NCBI GenBank assembly: GCA_900545125.1 | Contig: UQXS01000113.1 | Location: 1 to 7,769, forward strand | Direction: 5' to 3' | DNA from: an uncultured Ruminococcus sp. | GTDB lineage: Bacteria > Bacillota > Clostridia > Oscillospirales > Ruminococcaceae | DNA: 7,769 bases | Shown: in pieces, positions 1 to 5,818 of the stretch | How the letters are laid out: each line of letters opens with the position of its first letter | How positions within the stretch are numbered: position 1 is the first letter of the stretch | Notes under the pieces: generated by a model | What the model saw: the letters and a program-made list of their open reading frames with translations, nothing else | Database searches by the model: none | Told to the model about the DNA's origin: nothing | Position numbers and translations under genes: made by a program

Positions 1-1
1 G

Positions 2-1324
2 ACTAAAGTGATTAGGGAAATTCCCGAAAATCCCTTTATTCAAGGACAGGCCAAAAGGAAAAAGCTACGAGTAGCCGCCTACTGCCGAGTTAGTACAGAG
101 CAGGAAGAACAAGAGAGTAGCTTTGAAAATCAGGTTGCCTATTACACAGATCTTATTCAGAGCAATCCGGAATGGCTGTTCTGCGGCATTTTCGCAGATG
201 AAGCCCTGACCGGAACAAAGGAAAATCGTGAGAATTTTCAAAAACTACTCTCCGAGTGCCGTGCAGGAAACATTGACCTTATCATAACAAAGTCGATTTC
301 AAGATTCGCCCGAAATACCGTCACTTTGCTGGAAACCGTCCGTGAGCTGAAAGAGCTGGGTGTGGACGTTTTCTTTGAGGAGCAGAATATCCACTCCATC
401 AGTCCAGACGGCGAATTCATGCTTACCCTCTTAGGTTCTTATGCTCAGGAGGAAAGCTACTCCGCAAGTGAGAATAAAAAGTGGCAGATACGCAGGGATT
501 TTGAGCAAGGAAAAGTCAGCAGTATCACCATGCTTGGCTACAAAAGGAATCGTAACGGAGTGCTTGAAATTATTCCGGAAGAGGCGGAGATTGTGAAGCT
601 GATTTTCAACAGTTATTTGTCGGGAATGGGGAAACAGGCAATTGCAAATATGCTCAATGAGATGCATATTCCCACAAAATTTGAAAACAAATGGTCAGGG
701 GATGCAATCAAGCGAATCATTACCAATGAGAAATACTGCGGTGAATTGATGCTGCAAAAATTCTACAGTGAAAATCATTTGACAAAGCGAAAAATGGTCA
801 ATACCGGTAAGCTCAGAAAATTCCATGTGGAAGAAGTTCACGAACCAATCATTGAAAAAACTGTGTTTGATGCCGTTCAGAAGCGTTTGCAGGAGAATCA
901 GGAAAAGTTCACAACAGACAAATCGACTGCCGTCGCTTATCCGTTTACGGGTAAAATTCAATGTCAGTGCTGCGGTAAAAATTATCGCAGGAAAACAACA
1001 CCGACAGGCATTGTGTGGTGCTGTGCGACTTACAACACGAGAGGCAAAAAATATTGTCCGAAATCAAAGATGATACCTGAAAATACGCTGATTTCTGTGA
1101 CTTGTGAAATACTTGGAATCCCTGAATTTGATGCAGAGATTTTTGAAAGTCAGATTGAAAAAATTCTTGTTCCAGAGCCGAATAAACTGACCTTTATTTT
1201 TACTGACGGACAGCAAATTTCAGCACATTGGCAAGACCGTTCACGCTCTGAAAGCTGGACGGATGAGATGAGAGCAAAAGTCGGTGAGCAGAGCAGAAAG
1301 AGAGGTAAATCATGTCAAAAGTAA
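2..1324 (+). CDS. Large serine recombinase, first of a tandem pair (5' end cut by window edge)
   Basis: This is a site-specific DNA recombinase of the large serine (resolvase/invertase) family, which cuts and rejoins DNA through a serine-phosphodiester link to move an element. Counting from the GTG at 8, the catalytic serine is residue 29 in AYCRVSTEQ. The resolvase domain runs to about residue 150, with the typical SISRFARN and LGSYAQEES motifs. A recombinase domain follows, then a Cys-rich zinc ribbon at about 319-352. The frame is open to base 2 and begins T-K-V-I. Compared with the next gene, which begins M-S-K-V, the true ATG most likely straddles the left edge and GTG 8 is internal. After the ribbon only about 86 residues remain, and no long coiled coil is visible, unlike its partner. 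The tail is basic (DRSRSESW...SRKRGK). It is coupled to the next gene by a 13-bp overlap. The family call is firm; the element it moves is unknown. Confidence 0.93.
   Translation, partial: TKVIREIPENPFIQGQAKRKKLRVAAYCRVSTEQEEQESSFENQVAYYTDLIQSNPEWLFCGIFADEALTGTKENRENFQKLLSECRAGNIDLIITKSISRFARNTVTLLETVRELKELGVDVFFEEQNIHSISPDGEFMLTLLGSYAQEESYSASENKKWQIRRDFEQGKVSSITMLGYKRNRNGVLEIIPEEAEIVKLIFNSYLSGMGKQAIANMLNEMHIPTKFENKWSGDAIKRIITNEKYCGELMLQKFYSENHLTKRKMVNTGKLRKFHVEEVHEPIIEKTVFDAVQKRLQENQEKFTTDKSTAVAYPFTGKIQCQCCGKNYRRKTTPTGIVWCCATYNTRGKKYCPKSKMIPENTLISVTCEILGIPEFDAEIFESQIEKILVPEPNKLTFIFTDGQQISAHWQDRSRSESWTDEMRAKVGEQSRKRGKSCQK
1299..1305 (+). promoter_or_regulatory. Ribosome binding site of second recombinase
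   Basis: AGAGAGG lies six bases before the ATG at 1312, inside the 3' end of the first recombinase gene. It supports the overlapping start and co-translation of the pair. Confidence 0.65.
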
Positions 1325-2886
1325 CAATGATTCCGGCAAAGCTCGACAGAGCAACATTCACACCGCTGGATACTCCGGTTAAGCGGAAAGTTGCCGGATA
1401 TGCGAGAGTATCCACGGATTCCGAGGAACAGCAGACTTCCTATGCGGCACAAGTTTCTTACTACACACAATACATTCAGAAGCGTGCCGACTGGGAATTT
1501 GTCAATGTGTATACGGATCAGGGAATTTCGGCAACAAATACAAAACATAGAAGCGGCTTCAATCAGATGATAGCCGATGCTTTAGACGGAAAAATCGATT
1601 TGATCGTGACCAAATCGGTATCACGTTTTGCCCGAAATACTGTGGATTCCTTGACAACTGTCAGAAAGCTGAAGGAAAAAGGCGTTGAGGTTTATTTTGA
1701 AAAAGAGCAGATTTATACGCTGGATTCCAAGGGCGAATTGTTCATCACGATCATGTCCAGTTTAGCTCAGGAAGAAAGCCGTTCCATCTCCGAAAATGTC
1801 ACATGGGGACAGCGGAAACGCATGGCGGACGGGAAAGTCACAATGCCTTACGGACGGTTCTTGGGGTATCGTAAGGGCGATGACGGGCTTCCTGAGGTTG
1901 TTCCGGAAGAGGCGGAAGTTGTCCGCCTGATCTACCGCAGTTTTATGGAGGGACTGACTTCTGGCAAAATTGCACAGCTACTCATGAAACAGAATACTCC
2001 TGCACCGGGCGGCAAAGAAAAATGGCACAGCAGCACGATTGAAAGCATTCTGACAAACGAAAAATACAAAGGCTCAGCACTCCTGCAAAAGAAATTCACA
2101 GTCGATTTTCTGACGAAAAAGGTAAAAATTAACGAGGGCGAGGTTCCGCAATATTTCGTGGAGCGAAGTCATCCCCCGATCATTGATCCGGAGGAATTTG
2201 AGTTGGTGCAGGCTGAAATTGCACGTAGAAAAGCCATCGGTCGGGTCTACAGCAGCAGTAATATTTTCTCGGCAAAAATCGTATGCTCCTGCTGCGGAGG
2301 TTTCTTCGGTTCAAAGGTATGGCATTCTACTTCTAAGTACCGCCGTGTGATCTGGCAGTGCAATCACAAGTTTCAGAATGGCGAAAAATGCGATACGCCA
2401 CATTTGTATGAAGATGCTATCAAGGAAAAATTCATCGAGGTGTGTAATAGAATTGCCCCTGACAAAGCTGATTTTATAGCGTCCTGCCGTGAGATCGTCA
2501 TTCTTCTTTCTGACTGCACAGAGCTGGACAGAAAAATTGAGAAACAGTATGCCCATCTGAACGAACTGGCGGCAGCCATGCAGAATTTTATCAAGGAAAA
2601 TGCGATGCAACCACAAAGTGAGGATTTCTACAAAGAGAAAATGGCGGAATACGAGAAGCTGAAAACTAAGGGCGAGGAGGTTTTGAAAGATCTCCAAAAC
2701 AAGAAAGTCGCACAGCTCTCACGCAAGGAACTGTTGGAAGGGCTGATACGGGATATGGCGGAAAATGATTTGACGGTTGGCAAGTTTGATGAAAAGCTGT
2801 GGAGGATGATGGTTGAGAAAGTTGTTGTGGGGACGGATGGAATGTTGACGTTCACACTCCGAAATGGTATGGAAATTGAAGTATAA
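1312..2886 (+). CDS. Large serine recombinase, second of a tandem pair (full length)
   Basis: A complete 524-residue large serine recombinase. The catalytic serine is S34 in GYARVSTDS. The resolvase domain (about 25-165) carries SVSRFARN and the LAQEESRSISENV helix that links into the DNA-binding part. The recombinase domain follows, with the VPEEAEVVRLIYRSF and LTNEKYKGSALLQK signatures. A zinc ribbon starts at C325-x-C327-C328 and ends near 366. A heptad-like, charge-rich stretch at about 395-475 fits the coiled-coil insertion that controls synapsis and direction in this family. The ATG at 1312 has a good RBS and lies within the previous gene, so the two are co-translated. The C-terminal strand (EKVVVGTDGMLTFTLRNG) aligns in character with the end of the first protein, so both keep the same outer frame. 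It probably acts with the upstream protein at the ends of a Clostridial mobile element. Target site and role (integration versus excision) cannot be told from sequence. Confidence 0.95.
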   Translation: MSKVTMIPAKLDRATFTPLDTPVKRKVAGYARVSTDSEEQQTSYAAQVSYYTQYIQKRADWEFVNVYTDQGISATNTKHRSGFNQMIADALDGKIDLIVTKSVSRFARNTVDSLTTVRKLKEKGVEVYFEKEQIYTLDSKGELFITIMSSLAQEESRSISENVTWGQRKRMADGKVTMPYGRFLGYRKGDDGLPEVVPEEAEVVRLIYRSFMEGLTSGKIAQLLMKQNTPAPGGKEKWHSSTIESILTNEKYKGSALLQKKFTVDFLTKKVKINEGEVPQYFVERSHPPIIDPEEFELVQAEIARRKAIGRVYSSSNIFSAKIVCSCCGGFFGSKVWHSTSKYRRVIWQCNHKFQNGEKCDTPHLYEDAIKEKFIEVCNRIAPDKADFIASCREIVILLSDCTELDRKIEKQYAHLNELAAAMQNFIKENAMQPQSEDFYKEKMAEYEKLKTKGEEVLKDLQNKKVAQLSRKELLEGLIRDMAENDLTVGKFDEKLWRMMVEKVVVGTDGMLTFTLRNGMEIEV

Positions 2887-2890
2887 CGTA

Positions 2891-2954
2891 AAGGGCTGCG
2901 GCACTATGATTGAGATTCGATTCTCACATGGCTTGCCGTAGCCCTTATTTTTTT
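2891..2954 (+). terminator. Rho-independent terminator of the recombinase operon
   Basis: Starting four bases after the stop codon, AAGGGCTGCGGCA (2891-2903) pairs with TGCCGTAGCCCTT (2934-2946), a 13-bp stem with one G-U pair. An A and seven T follow (2948-2954). The 30-base loop holds a smaller hairpin, TGAGA-TTCGAT-TCTCA (2911 region). It clearly ends transcription of the two recombinases. Confidence 0.88.
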
Positions 2955-2971
2955 GCCCACAGGTGTGGGCA
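2954..2971. repeat. Perfect inverted repeat, 8-bp arms
   Basis: TGCCCACA-GG-TGTGGGCA is a perfect 8-bp inverted repeat with a two-base centre, starting at the last T of the recombinase terminator. The tiny loop suits a protein-bound dyad better than an RNA hairpin. Its position beside the recombinase genes makes an operator or part of a recombinase attachment site possible, but nothing here proves that. Confidence 0.6.
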
Positions 2972-2980
2972 TCTCGATTT

Positions 2981-3000
2981 TGTACTATAATTGCAGTACA
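2981..3000. repeat. Imperfect 20-bp palindrome
   Basis: TGTACTATAATTGCAGTACA has 6-bp perfect outer arms (TGTACT/AGTACA) and an AATT centre, with one clear mismatch pair (A/C) and one G-T pair inside. It is ten bases after the first palindrome and about 95 bases past the recombinase stop. Large serine recombinase sites are imperfect dyads of this sort of spacing, so a partial att site is possible. A regulator operator is the alternative. Confidence 0.5.
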
Positions 3001-3019
3001 ACATACCAGTGGAAGCACC

Positions 3020-3031
3020 GGATTTAAACCT
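3020..3031. repeat. 12-bp direct repeat, copy 1
   Basis: GGATTTAAACCT is repeated exactly at 3219-3230. The function is unknown. Confidence 0.6.
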
Positions 3032-3136
3032 AATGCAAAAAACTTTACGGATTTTTCAATTTTCTCTCCTAAGATGCCGTTCGTATGTCCAAAGCACTTA
3101 TTAACATCGAATTTTCCCCTATTCTACGCACTTTTC

Positions 3137-3147
3137 AAAAATGCACC
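3137..3147. repeat. 11-bp direct repeat, copy 1
   Basis: AAAAATGCACC occurs again at 3326-3336, where it forms the T-tract and stem foot of the tRNA-type terminator (read on the minus strand). This copy lacks the matching stem, so it may be a decayed duplicate of that terminator foot. Confidence 0.45.
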
Positions 3148-3218
3148 CTGAACCTCCGAGTTTCGTTACAAAAGTCAACGATTACTTTGCTATCGTTTTC
3201 TTTTTGACAGCATAATGA

Positions 3219-3230
3219 GGATTTAAACCT
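3219..3230. repeat. 12-bp direct repeat, copy 2
   Basis: Exact second copy of GGATTTAAACCT, 199 bp from the first. Here it also forms half of a small inverted repeat, GATTTAA-ACC-TTAAATC. Confidence 0.6.
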
Positions 3231-3325
3231 TAAATCTCCACTTTCAGGGCTGTTTTTAGGGGGTATTGCAAAACCTATCGTTTCTTTTAGCCCTCATAAA
3301 TTACGCTGTTTCGGCATTTGGGCAT

Positions 3326-3367
3326 AAAAATGCACCGCAACTTTGATTGTATCAAAATTACGGTGCA
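3326..3367 (-). terminator. Rho-independent terminator following the tRNA-Met fragment
   Basis: Read on the minus strand, bases 3367-3331 form a 17-bp stem with a three-base loop. The outer part is TGCACCG/CGGTGCA, and two G-U pairs keep the stem unbroken. Five T follow (3330-3326). It starts four bases after the CCA of the tRNA fragment, exactly where the terminator of an intact tRNA gene would sit. This suggests that the sequence from here leftwards is the original chromosomal downstream flank of that tRNA. Confidence 0.85.
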
Positions 3368-3371
3368 AATA

Positions 3372-3417
3372 TGGTTGCGGCGGCTGGATTTGAACCAACG
3401 ACCTTCGGGTTATGAGC
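3372..3417 (-). tRNA. 3' half of elongator tRNA-Met (CAT), truncated
   Basis: On the minus strand the sequence reads G31, the loop CTCATAA with anticodon CAT, the anticodon-stem 3' strand CCCGA, and variable bases AGGTC. T-arm GTTGG-TTCAAAT-CCAGC, acceptor strand CGCCGCA, discriminator A and encoded CCA follow. All 3' elements are well formed. Upstream of G31 the match stops: the expected TCGGG stem strand, D-arm and 5' acceptor strand (TGCGGCG) are missing in the next 80 bases. It is therefore not a working tRNA. It is best read as the displaced 3' half left after an element recombined within the anticodon loop, with that element on the higher-coordinate side. The seven-base loop CTCATAA would then be the natural crossover region for a tyrosine integrase, which is not in this window. 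Confidence 0.85.
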
Positions 3418-3604
3418 TTCCGATCTTATGTTTCACCGAGAGTCATGAAGTGTCATACAATGCGTAAAATAGACGTTTTTCAAAAAGTACAAACGAAGCA
3501 TCGGAACAAGTTTTTCGCTCCGGTTGCTGCCTGCGTTGCTACCACTTTTATTTTTGTATGATTCTATCAGCAAATTAATAAAGCAAAAATACAAATTCTT
3601 TTTT
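3418..3604. other. Putative element end between tRNA fragment and first cargo gene
   Basis: No protein gene is supported here. The stretch contains a near-duplicate pair, GTTGCTGCC (3523-3531) and GTTGCTACC (3535-3543), with 12-bp spacing. A 7-bp inverted pair, TCATACA near 3452 and TGTATGA near 3555, encloses them. Such small repeats near a crossover point are what arm-type integrase or excisionase sites look like. This role is an inference from position only. Confidence 0.35.
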
Positions 3605-3628
3605 GCCTCCTTAACGGAGGCTTTTTTT
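3605..3628 (+). terminator. Plus-strand terminator facing the cargo operon
   Basis: GCCTCC-TTAAC-GGAGGC (3605-3621) is a perfect 6-bp stem followed by seven T (3622-3628) on the + strand. On the minus strand it is followed by A, not T, so it does not suit the minus-strand operon ending at 3628. It would stop + strand transcripts from the left running antisense into the cargo genes. No + strand gene directly in front of it is visible. Confidence 0.7.
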
Positions 3629-3858
3629 CATATCTCCGCTTGAACTAATTTTCCAAAATTTAGTTCATCCTGAAATAAAGCATAAACATAATCAGAGCTT
3701 TCAAGATATAGTCCGGTCTCGGTATCATTAAGCTTTGCAAACGTCTGAGAGCTGTAAAAAATCTCCATTGCCTTATCATACTCAATACCTTGTTCTTTGA
3801 CAATGCTCATTATGATATCCTGAATGCAAAACTCTATAAGCTGTCCCTGTTTGTTCAT
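3628..3858 (-). CDS. Small protein, third gene of the DUF3990 module (DUF3791-like)
   Basis: A 76-residue acidic protein with a helical look. Its central stretch FYSSQTFAKLNDTETGLYLESSDYVYALFQDEL (about 29-61, with gaps of interest around TGLYLESS) is of the kind seen in short proteins encoded next to DUF3990 genes. It has no signal peptide or membrane segment. Its ATG shares one base with the stop of the DUF3990 gene (TAATG at 3856-3860), so it is translationally coupled and probably made in step with the enzyme. A role as antitoxin, chaperone or accessory partner is inferred from this coupling and size. No biochemical role is known to me. The stop codon abuts the T-tract of the + strand terminator. 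Assignment to DUF3791 itself is tentative. Confidence 0.82.
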   Translation of the reverse strand: MNKQGQLIEFCIQDIIMSIVKEQGIEYDKAMEIFYSSQTFAKLNDTETGLYLESSDYVYALFQDELNFGKLVQAEI

Positions 3859-4364
3859 TACTCAACACCAACCTTTCTAAGCAGTGCAATAGATCTTTCG
3901 GTATGGAAAGAGTATTGATTAGTTGTTTTGCGGAAGGTCATTCCACTGATAAGATTCTCAAAAGTAATTATCTCATTCTGATACTGTCTGAACAGCATTG
4001 CCATATCATCGTCAGCAACAGGACCGACAACAATATCATATTTATTATCAAGATTACATTCTGAATTTGAATAATCTGTAAAGCTTCGGCTTCGATTATT
4101 CATAACGAATCTTGCCCATTCCTCAGAGGGTGTGCCACTGAATTTACGGATATTCAAGGCCGCTTTCTCAAAAAAGCTGTCAGTTATTTCGTAAACATTG
4201 ACTATAGGATTGCCTCCATAAATCTTTGCAACCCTCTTAGCCATTTTTTCAGCCTGATCTTTGAGTTCAGTCAGATAAAAGCCTCTGCCGAAATCCTTAT
4301 ACGGACGGCACATCGCTAAATCAATACTCCTTATATCGGTATTGCTTCCATGATATAACAGCAT
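3858..4364 (-). CDS. DUF3990 protein, ADP-ribosyltransferase-fold putative toxin
   Basis: A 168-residue protein matching the DUF3990 pattern, a family placed with the ADP-ribosyltransferase (ART) fold. Visible motifs are LYHGSN (residues 3-8), with H5 as the likely first catalytic position of an H-Y-E-like triad, and FGRGFYLT (25-32) with Y30 as the second. YDIVVGPVADD (109-119) and NQYSFHTE (149-156) follow, the latter holding the likely third-site region. ARTs use NAD+ to modify proteins, nucleic acids or small molecules; the target is unknown here. There is no secretion signal or transmembrane segment, so it should act in the cytoplasm of the producing cell unless carried elsewhere. It is flanked on both sides by tiny genes with one-base TAATG overlaps. 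That is typical of a toxin tied to its antidote, but the toxin role is inference. The fold call is fairly secure. Confidence 0.87.
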   Translation of the reverse strand: MLLYHGSNTDIRSIDLAMCRPYKDFGRGFYLTELKDQAEKMAKRVAKIYGGNPIVNVYEITDSFFEKAALNIRKFSGTPSEEWARFVMNNRSRSFTDYSNSECNLDNKYDIVVGPVADDDMAMLFRQYQNEIITFENLISGMTFRKTTNQYSFHTERSIALLRKVGVE

Positions 4365-4582
4365 TACAATGCACCTCCGTTATTACGGCATATCATGAAC
4401 AGGTCATCAAGAGTATCATCCAGCGAAAGTGTATGCTCGATCTCATAGTTTTCTTTCAGGAATTCTATCCCCTTGTATTTATAAAGATATTGAAATGCTT
4501 CCTGTTGGGACATATTGTGTCGATTAGCAAATTCGCTTACACAAGCAACAGTATAGTTTATCTCTTTCCTGAGTTCTGTCAT
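4364..4582 (-). CDS. DUF3791-like small protein, first gene of the module (putative antitoxin)
   Basis: A 72-residue protein starting MTELRKEINYTV. An upstream in-frame ATG at 4630 exists, but it lies upstream of the -10 box. The ATG at 4582 has a strong GGAGGTG site five bases away (4588-4594), so the shorter form is chosen. The pattern (helical N-terminus, MSQQEAFQYLYKYKGIEFL, then the short EIEHTLSLDDTLDDLF) fits DUF3791 proteins, which commonly precede DUF3990 genes. Its TAA shares a base with the ATG of the DUF3990 gene, so it is made first and in step with it. That is the usual order for an antitoxin. No DNA-binding motif is obvious by eye, so autoregulation cannot be claimed. The antitoxin role is inferred from context. 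Confidence 0.83.
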   Translation of the reverse strand: MTELRKEINYTVACVSEFANRHNMSQQEAFQYLYKYKGIEFLKENYEIEHTLSLDDTLDDLFMICRNNGGAL

Positions 4583-4587
4583 AATAA

Positions 4588-4594
4588 CACCTCC
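4588..4594 (-). promoter_or_regulatory. Ribosome binding site deciding the DUF3791-like start
   Basis: On the minus strand GGAGGTG lies five bases before the ATG at 4582. It fixes the start there and not at the in-frame ATG at 4630. Confidence 0.8.
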
Positions 4595-4612
4595 AAACAC
4601 TTTCCTACTATT

Positions 4613-4641
4613 ATTATACACTGATTTCATCTAACAGTCAA
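4613..4641 (-). promoter_or_regulatory. Sigma-A promoter of the DUF3791-DUF3990 operon
   Basis: On the minus strand TTGACT (4641-4636), a 17-base spacer and TATAAT (4618-4613) make a near-consensus vegetative promoter. Transcription should start near 4606, giving a leader of about 24 bases with the RBS close behind. Strong constitutive expression is expected unless a repressor acts. Confidence 0.85.
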
Positions 4642-4647
4642 GATTAT

Positions 4648-4684
4648 AAAAAAATATCGTGCATTATTTCAACGCACGATATTT
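4648..4684 (-). terminator. Rho-independent terminator of the GTPase gene
   Basis: On the minus strand AAATATCGTGC (4684-4674) pairs perfectly with GCACGATATTT (4662-4652) across an 11-base loop. The T-run extends to 4648. It begins nine bases after the GTPase stop and ends seven bases before the -35 box of the next operon, insulating the two units. Confidence 0.87.
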
Positions 4685-4693
4685 ATATCTTTT

Positions 4694-5752
4694 TTAACTA
4701 AAAACACCTTGAAAAATCCCTGCAAATGCTCCGTATATCCCTCCCAAGACATATCCTATAGCCTTGCCGGGCAATCCCAAAATATCCTCACCTATACTTC
4801 CACCGTCATATGCCTTATCACTTATACAATCGGCTACTGACTCCCAGAAGCTTTTTTCAATTTCTTTAGAATATTCCTTGTAGCTGTCATTATGGACCCA
4901 TACTTCTTTGTCCGTGTTTATGTTATCAGCTATTCCAAGTCTTTTTTCTGCTGGTATTGACCTGATGATATAATAAAGCAGCTTTGCAAGATTGTATGGC
5001 TGACATTGATCACCTTCCGCTTCTTTATATCCTGCACAGTAGTAAACAGGCTGAATGTCGAGATTAGTTGAATCTTTGATACGTAATTGCACCGATTCCG
5101 CTTTCTTTTCAAGATAATCCAGAAGTATTTCATCAGGCTCATTTTTCTCAGCATTCCAATGCTTACCTTTCATGGCGACATCTGCTTGGTTCAATCCAAC
5201 GAGTATTCTTCCGTTAGCGCTCTCACCCAAGCATGGAATGATAGTATCATTAATAAGATCGATTGTTGTGCCCAGATCCTTTGATGAAGAATCGATGACG
5301 ACAAGAACAAGGTCAATAAGCATATTTCCATCGCTGTCAATTTCGCTCAGTTTCTTGGTTAGCATGAGATTGTAGCGTTCATCATTATCAACGCTGTCAC
5401 CAAGTCCGGGAGTATCCCAGATAGTAAGATTCGCGAGAATATAGCTTGTTATCTCATCTGTTTCAGGATCAACGCCCTCTCCAACTTTTGCAACGTCCAT
5501 ATTGAACAAAGCATTGATAGTTGAACTTTTACCGCTTCCGGTTGCTCCTACAAGAAGAATGTTTACGCATTTTTCTCTCATGCGTATTATTCTTGAAAGG
5601 CGTTTATTCTTCTCTTTAAGCGGAAGCTCTGAATTCATGATGTCTGCTTCCAGCAATTCATAGATAGAACTATTTCTGCTGTTGTTTTTTTCAGCGGTTG
5701 AGTCAGTAAGCCTTTCTTCCAGACCTGGCTGTGTTTTAATTATATCTGCCAT
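4694..5752 (-). CDS. P-loop GTPase with hydrophobic glycine-rich C-terminus (YeeP/HSR1-like)
   Basis: A 352-residue GTPase. G1 is GATGSGKS (69-76), the probable G2 threonine is in DPETDEIT (near T98), G3 is DTPG (113-116) and G4 is NQAD (188-191). These match the TRAFAC-class MMR_HSR1/YeeP-like GTPases often found in genomic islands. The first 60 residues are charged and helical. The last 30 or so residues (about 323-352, GLPGKAIGYVLGG...GAFAGIFQGVF) are hydrophobic and glycine-rich like a glycine zipper, which suggests membrane contact or oligomer packing. It has its own -10 box, a strong AAGGAGG RBS and its own terminator, so it is a single-gene unit. It lies between the nuclease-immunity pair and the ART trio. 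Membrane-acting defence GTPases of dynamin-like type are one possible parallel, but its function is unknown. Confidence 0.9.
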   Translation of the reverse strand: MADIIKTQPGLEERLTDSTAEKNNSRNSSIYELLEADIMNSELPLKEKNKRLSRIIRMREKCVNILLVGATGSGKSSTINALFNMDVAKVGEGVDPETDEITSYILANLTIWDTPGLGDSVDNDERYNLMLTKKLSEIDSDGNMLIDLVLVVIDSSSKDLGTTIDLINDTIIPCLGESANGRILVGLNQADVAMKGKHWNAEKNEPDEILLDYLEKKAESVQLRIKDSTNLDIQPVYYCAGYKEAEGDQCQPYNLAKLLYYIIRSIPAEKRLGIADNINTDKEVWVHNDSYKEYSKEIEKSFWESVADCISDKAYDGGSIGEDILGLPGKAIGYVLGGIYGAFAGIFQGVFS

Positions 5753-5759
5753 AATAATT

Positions 5760-5766
5760 CCTCCTT
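5760..5766 (-). promoter_or_regulatory. Ribosome binding site of GTPase gene
   Basis: On the minus strand AAGGAGG sits seven bases before the ATG at 5752, a near-perfect Shine-Dalgarno sequence that confirms this start. Confidence 0.85.
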
Positions 5767-5818
5767 AATCTTAACAGTCATTCTCACTTATGTGGAACAA
5801 TTTCTGTTCTCTGATATC

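Noticed and set aside
8..10. GTG at 8 as the true start of the first recombinase
   Set aside because: The frame is open to the left edge with codons for T-K before it. The paralogue begins M-S-K-V, so an ATG straddling the edge is more likely.
2904..2933. tRNA-like T-arm (GAGATTCGATTCTC) inside the recombinase terminator loop
   Set aside because: Stem and loop lengths do not fit a T-arm and no other tRNA parts surround it. It is an inner hairpin of the terminator.
2963..3151. Plus-strand 62-codon open frame
   Set aside because: It covers palindromes and repeats, has no ribosome binding site and no family resemblance, and looks like chance.
3204..3232. TTGACA at 3204-3209 as a + strand promoter
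   Set aside because: No acceptable -10 hexamer lies 16-18 bases downstream and no gene follows on that strand.
3372..3450. A complete tRNA-Met gene
   Set aside because: The 5' acceptor strand, D-arm and most of the anticodon-stem 5' strand are absent, so only the 3' half is present.
4628..4630. Longer start of the DUF3791-like gene at 4630
   Set aside because: It lies upstream of the -10 box of the promoter and has no ribosome binding site, while ATG 4582 has a strong one.
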